A stretch of 64,000 nt of DNA from T1Sed10-7 sp040904745 (GCA_040904745.1 JBBDSW010000129.1:44850-108849); one strand, 5' to 3'; shown: positions 24,011 through 33,700, counted from the first letter of the stretch. Notes: a model not told the origin generated them from the letters alone. A program made the numbers and translations.

Positions 24011-25468
24011 TCAGGCCAGAACGCGATCCGTGTCCGGTTCCACCTGCCGGTTCGCGTCCGAGTCGGTCCCGAGCAGGTGGGCGATGACGTCGGTCGCGCG
24101 ATAGTGGTTGCGGCCGTTGAGGAGCCGCTTGAGGTCGACCAGGTCATCGCCGGCGGTCAACACCGGCGGCTCCGCGTAGCCCTCGCGTCGGACCTGGCCG
24201 AGGTCGATCGTGGTCAGGAGCCCGTTGCACAGACAGCGACGGCCTTCGGCACCCTCCTCGGTGCCGCCCTTGTTCACGAAGTCCTTGATCGGTTCGGCGG
24301 AGCAGCGGTAGCCGAGCTCGCCGTCCTCCTTGCGGTAGGCCTCGCGCAGGTAGCCGACGTCGCACTTGCGTGGCCGGGCCTCGGCGACCTCCGGATCGGC
24401 GATGGTGTCCCCGAGTTCGACGAGCTTGAAGGGGAAGCCGGTCGGGCTCGCGATCGGGTCGGTGCGCACCTCGATGGAGCCGTCGGCGACCTTGTCGAGG
24501 ACGGAGCGACGGAGCTCGGGCGTGATCCCGGACTCCTCACAGAACGCGAACGCGGTCCCGACCTGGACGCCGTTGGCACCGGCGGCGAGCGCCTCTTCGA
24601 CCCGCTGCGGGGTGCCGTAGCCACCGGCGAGCCAGAAGGGCTTGCCGAGTGCCTTGATCGCGTCCAGCTTGACCGCGTCACGGGGCCCGTAGACGGGCTG
24701 GCCGGTCTCGTCGAGGTCCGGCTTGCCGCGTGGCGGGGCGTTGTGTCCCCCGGCGACCGGCATCTCGACCACGTAGCCGTCCGGGCTGCCGGCGGAGTTG
24801 CGGTCGAGGAAGGTGGCCAGGGTGTGGGAGGAGACGATCGCGAAGAACCGCGGCCGTGTCACCTCCGGAGCCGGATGCCCCTCGAGGAACTCCTCGGGGG
24901 AGAAGTGCGCGATGGCGCTCTCACCGTTGGCCACGTCGATCCGCATCGAGACGTCCTCGTGGCGCGAGAGGCGGTCGAGGAGCGCCGGGATGTGTGCCGG
25001 GATGCCCGCGCCCATCAGGACGGCGTCCGCGCCGGCGAGCACGGCGCCGTAGAGGGATGGCAGCGTCGGTATCTGGATCTTCTCGAGGAAGTTGACGCCG
25101 ATCATCCCGTCGGTCCCGTTCTTGGCCATCGCGATCTCGACGAAGTTGGCGACGACCAACAGCTCGAGCTCCTTGCGGGGCGGGTCGATCGTCGGTCGCG
25201 GGACCCCCTGGAAGCGCGCCCCCCGGCTTCGCGGTTCGGTTCGCAGGTAGCGGTCGCGGACACGTTCGGCGATCTCGGGGATCGGGAACGCTGCCAGCGC
25301 GCGACGGACGTGACCACCCGGATCGCCCTCGTTCAGTCGACGCGCGACCGTCACGGCCACCGCAGTGCCGGAGACGACGCCGAGCTGGCCTTCGTTGGCG
25401 ACGGCCTGGGCGAGCTGCCAGCTCGATGCGCCGACCCCCATGCCACCTTGGATGATCGTTGGTTCCAC
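24011..25468 (-). CDS. Nitronate monooxygenase family flavoprotein
   Basis: FMN-dependent TIM-barrel protein of the 2-nitropropane dioxygenase family (485 residues, GTG 25468 behind GAGGAG). Seen: the N-terminal IIQGGMGVGASSWQLAQAV, the flavin-loop VEMPVAGGHNAPPRGKPD, GGYGTPQRVEEALAAGANGVQVGTAF, and a Cys-bearing C-terminal extension (RCSAEP..., RRCLCNGL). Classical enzymes are about 350 residues; the longer form with extra Cys is a distinct subgroup whose substrate is uncertain. Detoxification of alkyl nitronates is the family role. A palindrome 69 nt upstream suggests a local repressor. Confidence 0.88.
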   Translation of the reverse strand: MEPTIIQGGMGVGASSWQLAQAVANEGQLGVVSGTAVAVTVARRLNEGDPGGHVRRALAAFPIPEIAERVRDRYLRTEPRSRGARFQGVPRPTIDPPRKELELLVVANFVEIAMAKNGTDGMIGVNFLEKIQIPTLPSLYGAVLAGADAVLMGAGIPAHIPALLDRLSRHEDVSMRIDVANGESAIAHFSPEEFLEGHPAPEVTRPRFFAIVSSHTLATFLDRNSAGSPDGYVVEMPVAGGHNAPPRGKPDLDETGQPVYGPRDAVKLDAIKALGKPFWLAGGYGTPQRVEEALAAGANGVQVGTAFAFCEESGITPELRRSVLDKVADGSIEVRTDPIASPTGFPFKLVELGDTIADPEVAEARPRKCDVGYLREAYRKEDGELGYRCSAEPIKDFVNKGGTEEGAEGRRCLCNGLLTTIDLGQVRREGYAEPPVLTAGDDLVDLKRLLNGRNHYRATDVIAHLLGTDSDANRQVEPDTDRVLA

Positions 25469-25536
25469 CGTGTGCTCCTCGTCGTGGTTGCCACCGGCTG
25501 GGCGGTGTGCGAGACCGCTAGTTCCGGTCGCGTAGC

Positions 25537-25556
25537 TTACGGTGGCGTAACCGTAA
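25537..25556. promoter_or_regulatory. Perfect inverted repeat, candidate TetR-type operator
   Basis: TTACGGT and ACCGTAA face each other across GGCGTA, a 20-bp operator-like palindrome. It lies in the 288-nt region between the divergent nitronate monooxygenase gene (start 25468) and ftsK (start 25757). On the minus strand TAAGCT next to it could be a -10. The size and symmetry fit a TetR-family dimer; the regulator is not in this window. Confidence 0.5.
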
Positions 25557-25756
25557 CTTGTTTGCCCTCGAGGCGCGAACGATCGGACGGACAGGGTCGC
25601 CTGCGTTCGGGAACCGCACGCTGCCGCCGGTCGCTGCCTGTCACAGCGCGCGTGGAGGTCGTGCTGCCCGTCGGACGGCGGAACGTCGCGGCTGTAGTTC
25701 CTTCCGTGTCGGTGCGGTTACCCTGAGGCGACCCGCGAGCCGGACCGAGGGGTGAC

Positions 25757-28240
25757 GTGGCTTCGTCGACCAGCACGCGGAAGAACACCCGCGGCGCCAA
25801 GACCGGGCAGAAGACCCGGGCCAAGCCCGCCGCTTCGCGCGGCGGGTCCAAGTCTGGCGCGCGCAGCGGCAACGGCCGGGCTGCCGGCGCCTCGTCACGC
25901 CGCGGCGGTTCGGGCGGCGGCTCCGGCATCGGCGGCGCCTTCCGTGAGCACCTGACCGAGCGCAAGCGGGACGTCGGCGGGCTCGCCCTGGTCCTGTTCG
26001 GCATGCTGACGGGACTCGGGACCTACGCGGACGCCGCTGGACCCGTCGGGGAGTTCCTGGAGGCGGTCTCACTCGGGCTCGTCGGCCTGGTCGGCTACCT
26101 GGTGCCGGTCCTGCTTGCGTGGTTCGGGCTGCTCGTGGTCATCGGACGACCGGGACCCGAGGTGGGCCGGATCGCGGTCGGTGCCGTGATCATCCTCCTC
26201 GGCGTCCTCGGCGGTCTGCATCTCCTCGCCGCGGCACCCGATCCGAGCGAGGGCATGCGAGCGCTGTGGCGCGCCGGCGGTCTGCTCGGCTGGATCGTGG
26301 CGACACCCCTCGCCTGGGCGTTGTCGGTCTGGGGGGCTTCCACGGTCCTCGTCGCCGTGGTCCTGCTCGGGGTGCTGGTGGTCACGCGGACCCCGTTCAG
26401 CCGGGTCCTCGAGTTGCTGCGCAGCTCGCTCCTTCCCACGCGGGAGGACCCTGCCCCCGCGGAGCCGAAGGCCACCGAGCATCGTGCCGAGCAGCAGGAC
26501 AAAGCAGCCAGCGCCACTCCCACGCCGGCCGTCGAGGAGACGCCGACGCGGGTCCGGGCCACGCTCGCCCGCCGAGGCACGCAGGCGCCTCTTGCCGAGG
26601 GCCTGGTCGAGGAGGAGCCAGCGCCCAAGCCCGATCGCGGGTCGGATGCCGGGGTCCCGGATCCGCCGGTCGATCGGGCCCGGAAGCCCGCCGACGGCGC
26701 CGTACGCAAGGCGGCCAAGGTCCGGCCGGTCGCCGACTACGCCCACTACGAGCTTCCCTCGCTCGACCTGCTGGCTGCTGGGCGCGCGCTCGGGCGGGAC
26801 TCGAAGCGCACGATCGAGGCGCAGTCCGCGGCGTTGCAGGAGACGTTCGATCAGTTCGGGGTCGACGCGACCGTTGCGCGGCACTCGCGCGGACCGACCG
26901 TGACCCGCTTCGAGATCGAGCTCGGTCCCGGTGTGCAGGTGAAGAAGGTCGCCAACATGGGTGACGACATCGCCTACGCGCTGGCCGCGCCCGATGTGCG
27001 GATCGTCGCCCCGATCCCGGGCAAGTCCGCCATCGGCGTCGAGGTCCCCAACCGGCAACGCGACCTCGTCACGCTCGGGGACATCCTCCGGACGCCGGAC
27101 GTGACGGCCGATCCCCACCCGCTCACCGTGGCGCTCGGCGTCGACATCGCGGGGACGCCGACGTTCATCAACCTCGCGACCATGCCGCACCTCCTGGTCT
27201 CCGGTGCCACGGGGTCGGGCAAGTCCGTCACCTTGAACGGGATGATCTCGTCCGTGATCATGCGCGCACGGCCCGATCAGGTCCGCATGATCCTGATCGA
27301 CCCCAAGCGGGTCGAGCTGAACGCCTACGACGGCGCCCCGCACCTGCTGTCCCCAGTGGTGACCGACCCGCGCCGCGCCGCTGACGCGGTCCAGTGGTGC
27401 GTCAAGGAGATGGAGCAGCGCTACGAGCTGCTGGCGCACCTCGGGTACCGCAACATCGACGGTTACAACGAAGCCGTGGCCGCTGGCGAGGTCGCCACCC
27501 GTCCCGGCCCGGTCGACGACGATGGGCTGCCGACCGAGCTCGAAGCGCAGCCGCTGCCCTACATCCTCCTGGTGATCGACGAGCTCGCCGATCTCATGCT
27601 CGTGGCGCCACGTGACGTGGAGGATGCGATCTGCCGGATCGCGCAGATGGCGCGCGCCGTGGGGATCCACATGATCATCGCGACCCAACGGCCATCGGTG
27701 GACGTCATCACCGGCCTCATCAAGGCGAACATCCCGTCCCGGCTCGCCCTGCAGGTCGCCTCGCAGACCGACTCGCGCACCATCATCGACATGAACGGCG
27801 CGGAGAAGCTGGTCGGCAAGGGCGACATGCTCTTCCTCCCGGCGAGCCAGGGGAAGCCGACCCGTCTCCAGGGTTGCTGGGTCACCGAGCGTGAGATCAC
27901 GACCGCGGTCGACTTCTGCAAGTCGCAACGGCAGGCGCAGTACGACGAGCAGGTCGTCAAGGAGGGGGCCGCCGCCGAGCAGGCCGACGCCACCCGGTCC
28001 GGGGACGACACCTCGGACGAGGCGCTGTTGCGCCGTGCGGCGGAGCAGGTCGTGGTCAGCGGGCTCGGCTCGACCTCCATGCTCCAGCGCAAGCTCCGCA
28101 TCGGGTTCGCGCGGGCCGGCAGGCTGATGGACGAGCTCGAGGAGCTGGGGGTCGTCGGCCCGAACGAAGGGTCGAAGGCGCGCGAGGTGCTGTGGTCACC
28201 TGAGGAACTCGACGAGGCCCACACCAACGGGATCCTCTGA
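25757..28240 (+). CDS. ftsK: DNA translocase FtsK/SpoIIIE
   Basis: Hexameric membrane-anchored DNA pump for chromosome segregation at division. The 827-residue protein has a basic Ser/Gly/Arg-rich N-terminus (1-65), about four membrane helices (75-215), a Pro/Ala/Glu linker, then the motor: alpha domain with GPTVTRFEIELGPGVQVKK, Walker A GATGSGKS at 483-490, Walker B LLVIDELADLM, and the C-terminal gamma winged helix (about 745-815) that reads KOPS-type polarity sites. GTG 25757 follows GAGGGG. A weak -10 TACCCT lies at 25719-25724. Confidence 0.97.
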   Translation: MASSTSTRKNTRGAKTGQKTRAKPAASRGGSKSGARSGNGRAAGASSRRGGSGGGSGIGGAFREHLTERKRDVGGLALVLFGMLTGLGTYADAAGPVGEFLEAVSLGLVGLVGYLVPVLLAWFGLLVVIGRPGPEVGRIAVGAVIILLGVLGGLHLLAAAPDPSEGMRALWRAGGLLGWIVATPLAWALSVWGASTVLVAVVLLGVLVVTRTPFSRVLELLRSSLLPTREDPAPAEPKATEHRAEQQDKAASATPTPAVEETPTRVRATLARRGTQAPLAEGLVEEEPAPKPDRGSDAGVPDPPVDRARKPADGAVRKAAKVRPVADYAHYELPSLDLLAAGRALGRDSKRTIEAQSAALQETFDQFGVDATVARHSRGPTVTRFEIELGPGVQVKKVANMGDDIAYALAAPDVRIVAPIPGKSAIGVEVPNRQRDLVTLGDILRTPDVTADPHPLTVALGVDIAGTPTFINLATMPHLLVSGATGSGKSVTLNGMISSVIMRARPDQVRMILIDPKRVELNAYDGAPHLLSPVVTDPRRAADAVQWCVKEMEQRYELLAHLGYRNIDGYNEAVAAGEVATRPGPVDDDGLPTELEAQPLPYILLVIDELADLMLVAPRDVEDAICRIAQMARAVGIHMIIATQRPSVDVITGLIKANIPSRLALQVASQTDSRTIIDMNGAEKLVGKGDMLFLPASQGKPTRLQGCWVTEREITTAVDFCKSQRQAQYDEQVVKEGAAAEQADATRSGDDTSDEALLRRAAEQVVVSGLGSTSMLQRKLRIGFARAGRLMDELEELGVVGPNEGSKAREVLWSPEELDEAHTNGIL

Positions 28241-28256
28241 GGACCCCGGGGGACGG

Positions 28257-28568
28257 TCACCGCCAGCGGAACTCGCCGGATGCCTGGGGTCGCTCACCCT
28301 TCAACTGGCGCCGACCGTTGGCCGCGGCCAAGCCGCCCCCCACCAGGAGCGCCGCGAGCAGCACCAGGGCGAGGCGGTCTCGCGGGGTCTCGGCGAGCTG
28401 GATGCGCCCGTCCTCCTCCGCCCCTGCGTCCGATCCCTCGACGTCCGACTCCTCGACGGCCAGTGCTGGTGCCGCGTCGTCGGTGAGGGCCATGGCAGGC
28501 ACGGCGAGGAGCACCGACGCGAGGAACGCGGTGCACGCCAGCATCCAGATGCGGGTTGGTCGACTCAT
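28257..28568 (-). CDS. Small secreted or membrane-anchored protein
   Basis: A 103-residue protein from ATG 28568. Residues 6-28 (WMLACTAFLASVLLAVPAMA) look like a signal peptide ending at A-M-A. The middle is acidic (about 30-60) and a second hydrophobic helix (LALVLLAALLVGGGLAAANG, about 66-85) precedes a basic tail, so type I topology with an external acidic loop is likely. TAGGAT (28577-28582, minus strand) ends 8 nt before the ATG, indicating a leaderless transcript. No family recognised. Confidence 0.65.
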   Translation of the reverse strand: MSRPTRIWMLACTAFLASVLLAVPAMALTDDAAPALAVEESDVEGSDAGAEEDGRIQLAETPRDRLALVLLAALLVGGGLAAANGRRQLKGERPQASGEFRWR

Positions 28569-28759
28569 GGCGGCGCATCCTAGCCAGGCCGGCCGCGTGG
28601 GCGGAACCACCGCGTCAACCGGGTCTGCAGTGGCTGGTGGCCGCGGGCTGAGCAGGGGATGTGCGCGACGGTCGTGGCGGTCCTACGCTGCGTCACCGGG
28701 TCGTCGCGCCCTGGCGGCGCGTGGCCGACCGGGGCGGAAGATCCGGATCTTGGAGGACC

Positions 28760-29614
28760 ATGCCCGACGACGCCGCCACCACGGGCATCGGCGCCACGCT
28801 CCGTGAGGCGCGAGAAGCACAGAGCCGGTCCATCGAGGACATGGCTCTCTCGTTGCGTGCTCGCGTCTTCCAACTCGAGGCCCTCGAACAAGAGGACTTC
28901 GAGGCCTTCGGAGGCGACGTCTACGCCAAGGGGTTCCTGCGCAACTACGCCGTGGAGCTCGGTCTCGATCCGGAGCCACTCCTGGACATCTACCGGCGTG
29001 AGGTCGGTCACGACGACGTCCACGCGGCCTCGCTGGTCGGTGGTGTCAGTACCCCGAAGGAGCGGCGCGGGGCCCCGCCGGCCTGGATCGCCTGGCTACT
29101 GGTCGCCGTCGTCGTCGTCGCGGGGATCGCGGTCCTCGGCAGCACCGACGGACGCTCGCCCGACCAGGCGTCCCCCGACGATCCACCGGGCCCGCCGCCG
29201 GTCAGCGCCGAGGATGACGACGATCCGGACGGTGACCCGACCGGGGACGAGGGAACCGGCGACGGAGGCGGGACCGACCCCGAGGACACCGGTGACGGTG
29301 ACGACGAAGCCACCGATGATGACGATGACGGATCGGACGGCGAGGAGGAACCGGAGTTCGAGGGCGTCGATCTGCTGCTCGCCTTCGAGCAGGCCTCGTG
29401 GGTCCGGGTCCTGGTCGATGACGCTCCGGTCTTCGAGCAGACGGTCGAGGCGGGGGAGACGCTCCCGTTCGAGGCGGAGAACGAGGTCGAGATCCGGTTC
29501 GGGAACCCCGGCGGCGTGCGTGCGACGCTGAACGGCGAGGACCTCGGCCCGCAGGGAGACCCGGGACAGCCCGTCACGGTGCGCTACACCCCGGACGGCC
29601 GCGAGGACGTCTGA
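28760..29614 (+). CDS. RodZ-like helix-turn-helix membrane protein
   Basis: A 284-residue protein from ATG 28760 behind GGAGG. An N-terminal HTH_25 domain (about 8-75, IGATLREAREAQ... VYAKGFLRNYAVELGL) is followed by a membrane helix (about 97-118) and an Asp/Gly-rich linker (about 125-195). A C-terminal DUF4115 beta domain (about 198-280) follows. This is the architecture of RodZ, which links MreB to the elongation machinery. I give no symbol because mreB is not in view. A -10 TACGCT stands at 28684-28689. The extremely acidic linker, about 70 residues, is unusual in composition. Confidence 0.85.
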   Translation: MPDDAATTGIGATLREAREAQSRSIEDMALSLRARVFQLEALEQEDFEAFGGDVYAKGFLRNYAVELGLDPEPLLDIYRREVGHDDVHAASLVGGVSTPKERRGAPPAWIAWLLVAVVVVAGIAVLGSTDGRSPDQASPDDPPGPPPVSAEDDDDPDGDPTGDEGTGDGGGTDPEDTGDGDDEATDDDDDGSDGEEEPEFEGVDLLLAFEQASWVRVLVDDAPVFEQTVEAGETLPFEAENEVEIRFGNPGGVRATLNGEDLGPQGDPGQPVTVRYTPDGREDV

Positions 29615-29645
29615 GTAGCCGACCAGCCTCGACCGGAGAACGCCC

Positions 29646-31241
29646 GTGCCCGCTCCCACCGGAACGACCGACGCTGTCGGGCCCCTGACCGCAGCGCCGT
29701 CCGACACGCGCCGGGTCGCGATCATCACCCTCGGTTGTGGGCGCAACGAGGTCGACACCGAGCAGTTGGCGGGTGTCTTCCACCGCGAGGGCGCCACGAT
29801 CGTCGATGACCCTCAGGACGCCGAGGTCGTGCTCGTCAACACGTGCACCTTCATCGCCCCGGCCAAGCAGGAGTCGATCGACACGGTGCTGGCGGCCTGT
29901 CAGCTCAAGGACGATGGCCGGACCCGCGCGGTCCTCGTCGTCGGATGCATGGCGCAGCGGTACCCGGAGGAACTCGCCGACGCGATCCCCGAAGCCGACG
30001 CCATCGTCGGCTTCGACGGCTATCCGCGGTTGCCGGGGATCGTCGAGGATCTCCTCGGTGGTCGCGAGGACCAGCGCGTCATCGGCGTCGGCGCGCCACA
30101 TCCGGGGAGCCGGGAGTCGTCTGCCTCCGGGCGCCGCGACCTGCCGCTCCTGATCGCGCCATCGGCCGCGGAGCCGGTGTCCGAGACGCCCGCGGACTCC
30201 GTCGCCACCGGCGTGTCCCAGGACGATCTCGACCGGATGCCCCTCAGCGGTCCCCGGTTCCCCGTCCGCCACCTCGGCGCGGCCGGGCCGTCGAGGCCCT
30301 GGGCCTACCTCAAGATCGCCTCCGGCTGCGACCGCATCTGCACCTTCTGTGCCATCCCCTCGTTCCGGGGCCGCTTCCGCTCCCGTCCGCTCGAGGAGCT
30401 CGTCGCCGAGGCTCGGTGGCTGGCCGACAACGGGGTCCACGAACTCGTGCTGGTCAGCGAGAACACGACCTCGTGGGGCAAGGACCTCGACGGCGGCCGT
30501 GCGTTGCAACCGGCGTTGCTCGAGGCACTCGCAGCGGTCGACGGGATCGAGCGGCTGCGCCTGATGTACCTGCAACCGGCGGAGCTGACCGAGGAGCTGC
30601 TGACGGCGATCGCCACGATCCCCGAGGTGGCCAGCTACTACGACCTCTCCCTCCAGCACGTCTCGGCCCCGGTGATCGCCCGCATGGCACGCTCCGGCGA
30701 CCACGAGCGCTTCGGTGCCCTCATCGAACGGGCACGGCGACTCGACCCGCATGCGGTGTTCCGGTCGAACTTCATCCTCGGGTTCCCGGGGGAGACCGAG
30801 GAGGACGTCGATCGGTTGGAAGCGTTCCTGACGACCCATGCACTCGACTGGGTCGGTCTGTTCCCGTTCAGCCGCGAGGATGGGACGCCGTCGGCGACCA
30901 TGCCCGACCAGGTCCCGGAGGAGGTGGCCGCCGAGCGGCTGAGACGGATCAGCGACGTGCAGGAACGACTGGCCGATCAGGCCGCTGCCCGGTACGTGGG
31001 CCGCCACCTCGACGTCCTGGTCGACGAGGTGGTCGACGACCCCATGACCGGCGTGCGCACCCTCGGCCGTTCCTACCGGGAAGCCCCCGATACCGACGGT
31101 GAGATCGAGCTGCTCGCGGCCGACGGCAGCCCCGCGGCGATCCCGGCGGGTCGCATCGTGACCGCCCGTGTGCTGGACTCCGTCGGCGTCGACCTCACCG
31201 CCGAGGTCGATGCAGCCACCGCAGGAGGCCGCCATGGGTGA
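29646..31241 (+). CDS. rimO: Ribosomal protein S12 methylthiotransferase
   Basis: Radical SAM enzyme adding a methylthio group to Asp88 of S12. The 531-residue protein has the UPF0004 domain (about 22-135, with LGCGRNEVDTEQ, NTCTF and VVGCMAQR supplying three Cys), the radical SAM CxxxCxxC at C228, C232, C235, and a C-terminal TRAM domain (about 440-525). A region of about 70 residues (about 140-210), rich in Pro, Ser and Ala, separates the first two domains and is longer than usual. GTG 29646 follows GGAG. Its end overlaps pgsA by 8 nt. Confidence 0.93.
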   Translation: MPAPTGTTDAVGPLTAAPSDTRRVAIITLGCGRNEVDTEQLAGVFHREGATIVDDPQDAEVVLVNTCTFIAPAKQESIDTVLAACQLKDDGRTRAVLVVGCMAQRYPEELADAIPEADAIVGFDGYPRLPGIVEDLLGGREDQRVIGVGAPHPGSRESSASGRRDLPLLIAPSAAEPVSETPADSVATGVSQDDLDRMPLSGPRFPVRHLGAAGPSRPWAYLKIASGCDRICTFCAIPSFRGRFRSRPLEELVAEARWLADNGVHELVLVSENTTSWGKDLDGGRALQPALLEALAAVDGIERLRLMYLQPAELTEELLTAIATIPEVASYYDLSLQHVSAPVIARMARSGDHERFGALIERARRLDPHAVFRSNFILGFPGETEEDVDRLEAFLTTHALDWVGLFPFSREDGTPSATMPDQVPEEVAAERLRRISDVQERLADQAAARYVGRHLDVLVDEVVDDPMTGVRTLGRSYREAPDTDGEIELLAADGSPAAIPAGRIVTARVLDSVGVDLTAEVDAATAGGRHG

Positions 31242-31884
31242 GCGACCCGAGCCTCACGACGGGCCCGCCGACAACGAGCCTGCGGCCTCGCCAGATGCGA
31301 CACCCGCCGGGGGCCGGATCATCACCCGCGACGCGCTCAACCTCCCGAACGCGTTCACGTTCCTCCGCGCGTTGCTGGTGCCGGTGATCCTCTGGCTGCT
31401 CCTGGTCAGCTCGGATGGCGATGGGCCGCGATGGTGGGCCTTCGGCATCTTCGTGTTCGCCTCCCTGACCGACACCGCGGACGGTTGGGTGGCACGCCGC
31501 TATGGCACGGTCACGGACTTCGGCAAGCTCGCCGACCCGCTCGCCGACAAGCTCCTGGTCTCCGGTGCTCTGGCCTCCCTCGCGTTCGTCAGCGAGGTGC
31601 CCTGGTGGGCGGTGCTGGTCATCGTGGCTCGCGAGGTGGCCGTCACCGTGTTGCGCACCCGGCTCGTCAAGGGTCTCGGCCTGGTCATGCCCGCCAGCAA
31701 GTGGGGCAAGATCAAGACCGTCACCCAACTGATCGCGATCGGCGGCTACCTCCTACCGGTACTCGAAGGACAGGCGCCGCGCCGCATGCTCGACGTGGCG
31801 ATCGTGCTGACGATCTGGTCAGGGGTCGACTACGCCTTCAAGGCGGGCAAGCTGGCCCGCTCCGCCGGGGCCCAGAACCCGTGA
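31234..31884 (+). CDS. pgsA: CDP-diacylglycerol-glycerol-3-phosphate 3-phosphatidyltransferase
   Basis: Makes phosphatidylglycerol phosphate. ATG 31234 has AGGAGG 5 nt upstream, giving 216 residues. The complete CDP-alcohol phosphotransferase motif is visible: D80, D83-G84, A87-R88, G97, D101, D105. About six membrane helices follow a 35-residue hydrophilic N-terminus. The gene overlaps rimO by 8 nt and cinA by 4 nt, a conserved actinobacterial order (rimO-pgsA-cinA-recA). Confidence 0.95.
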   Translation: MGERPEPHDGPADNEPAASPDATPAGGRIITRDALNLPNAFTFLRALLVPVILWLLLVSSDGDGPRWWAFGIFVFASLTDTADGWVARRYGTVTDFGKLADPLADKLLVSGALASLAFVSEVPWWAVLVIVAREVAVTVLRTRLVKGLGLVMPASKWGKIKTVTQLIAIGGYLLPVLEGQAPRRMLDVAIVLTIWSGVDYAFKAGKLARSAGAQNP

Positions 31885-33149
31885 GCGGATCACGTCCGCG
31901 TCCCCGGGCCGGGATCCTCTCGGTCGGCAGCGAGCTCCTGCTCGGCGACCTGACCGACACCAACGCCACCTGGATCAGCCAGCGCCTGACCGAGCACGGC
32001 ATCGAGGTGGTCCACCACCTGGCGGTCGGTGACGACCTCGATCGGCTCGTCTCGGCGGTCCACTGGCTCGCGGAACGGACGGATCTCATCATCGTCGGAG
32101 GAGGGCTCGGTCCCACCCATGACGACCTGACCCGCGAAGCGCTGGCAGCCGCGGCGGGAGTGGAGCTCGAGTACCGCGAGGAACTCGCGGAGGAGATCGC
32201 CGGGCGCTTCCGCGCCCTCGACCGTCGCATGCCCGAGCAGAACCTCCGCCAGGCGAGGATCCCCGCCGGGGCACGGATCATCCCGCCGGTGGGGACCGCA
32301 CCAGCCTTCGATCTGGAGCTGAGCGGCACCGGGGGGCGGACCCGCGTGGTCGCCCTCCCCGGCGTGCCCTGGGAGCTGCACGAGCTGTTCGCGACCCACG
32401 TCACCCCGCTCCTGGGCGAGCTGACCGGTGGCGGGGTCACGCTGACCCGGGTGCTGCATGTCGCAGGGCGTGGGGAGTCCGATGTGGCCGAGGTCATCGA
32501 GCCCCTGGTCGCCGCGCGGGAGGGCATCACGTTGTCGTTCCTGGCCAAGGCGCAGGAGATCCAGGTGCGGTTGACGGTCAGCGGGATCGACCACCCGACG
32601 ACGTTCCAGGGCTCACAGTCCGTGGTCGACGAACTCGTCACCGCGCTCGGGGGTGCGGTGGTCGGTCTCGACGCCGAGGATCTCGAGACCGTCGTCCTGC
32701 GTCTGCTGGCCGAACGGGGACAGACCCTGGCGACCGCGGAGTCGGCGACCGCCGGCGACATCGCGGCCCGGCTCGGCCGGGTTGCCGGAGCTGCGGCCGC
32801 CTTCGCCGGTGGGGTCGTCGTCTACGCGACCGGGGCCAAGTCGGCGCTCCTGGACGTGCCGGCGGAGGTGATCGCCGAGCACGGGCCGGTCTCCGCGGAG
32901 ACGACCGGGGCACTGGCCCGCGCCGTGCGCCTGCGTCTGGACACCGATTACGCGCTGGCGGTCACCGGGGTGGCGGGCCCGAGTACGGTCGACGAACTGC
33001 CCGTCGGGACCGCCTTCTGGGCACTGGCCGACCGCGACGGTGAGGTGGAGGTCGAGGGTCGGCGGCTCCCTGGCGACCGCGGACAGGTCATCGCACGCAT
33101 GGGCAGCGCCGCGCTCGACCTGCTGCGTCGGCGATTGGTCGACGCGTGA
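31881..33149 (+). CDS. cinA: CinA family protein
   Basis: Two-domain protein (422 residues) from GTG 31881. The N-terminal molybdopterin-binding-like domain (about 8-175, GILSVGSELLLGD and GGGLGPTHDDLT) acts on ADP-ribose or pyridine dinucleotides in some homologues. The C-terminal PncC domain (about 265-420, ATAESATAGDIAARLGRV and AVTGVAGPS) is nicotinamide-nucleotide deamidase-like. Its position beside pgsA and recA is typical. GTGA overlaps join it to pgsA and thpR, so the set is translated as one operon. Confidence 0.93.
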   Translation: MSGSRPRPRAGILSVGSELLLGDLTDTNATWISQRLTEHGIEVVHHLAVGDDLDRLVSAVHWLAERTDLIIVGGGLGPTHDDLTREALAAAAGVELEYREELAEEIAGRFRALDRRMPEQNLRQARIPAGARIIPPVGTAPAFDLELSGTGGRTRVVALPGVPWELHELFATHVTPLLGELTGGGVTLTRVLHVAGRGESDVAEVIEPLVAAREGITLSFLAKAQEIQVRLTVSGIDHPTTFQGSQSVVDELVTALGGAVVGLDAEDLETVVLRLLAERGQTLATAESATAGDIAARLGRVAGAAAAFAGGVVVYATGAKSALLDVPAEVIAEHGPVSAETTGALARAVRLRLDTDYALAVTGVAGPSTVDELPVGTAFWALADRDGEVEVEGRRLPGDRGQVIARMGSAALDLLRRRLVDA

Positions 33150-33700
33150 CCCGTCGCTTCGTCGCGATCGGGGTCCCGGCCGAGGTACGCGAGCCGCTGG
33201 CGGAAGTGACTGCACACCTGCGTGCCCCGGGCGCGCGACTGCGGCCGGCCGACCCTGCCGGCTGGCACCTGACGTTGGCCTTCCTCGGGGAACCGGATGA
33301 GGAGGCGATCGGACCGGTGGTGGATGCCATCACCGACGCCGTGGCCGCAGCGGCCCCACGTCCGGCACCACGGCTGCGCGTGGCGGGTGCAGGACGGTTC
33401 GGAGACCGGGTGCTGCTCGCCCGGCTCGAGCAGGAGCCGGCCGGGGCCATGGACCCGCTGGTCGCCGACCTACACGAGCGGTTGCGCGACGTCGGTCTCC
33501 AGCTCCCCGAGCGCAGGTTCAGGCCGCACCTGACCTTGGCCCGTGCTCGCCGCCGCGCACCGGTCGGTCCCGCCGACGTCGCTGCGCTCGGACTCCCGGC
33601 GATCTCGTGGCGCCCGGCAACGCTGGACCTGTGGCGGTCGACGGCCGTCCCGGGTGTCTACGAGGTCGAGGTGGCACTCGCCTGGCCGTCGTCCGGCTGA
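33146..33700 (+). CDS. thpR: RNA 2',3'-cyclic phosphodiesterase
   Basis: 2H phosphoesterase that opens 2',3'-cyclic phosphate ends. The 184-residue protein has the two catalytic H-x-T-L motifs, HLTLAF (about 41-46) and HLTLAR (about 128-133), in a duplicated fold, opening with RRFVAIGVP. It overlaps cinA by 4 nt. The last 43 nt overlap the 3' end of the convergent exonuclease gene, so the two transcripts are antisense at their ends. Confidence 0.92.
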   Translation: MTRRFVAIGVPAEVREPLAEVTAHLRAPGARLRPADPAGWHLTLAFLGEPDEEAIGPVVDAITDAVAAAAPRPAPRLRVAGAGRFGDRVLLARLEQEPAGAMDPLVADLHERLRDVGLQLPERRFRPHLTLARARRRAPVGPADVAALGLPAISWRPATLDLWRSTAVPGVYEVEVALAWPSSG

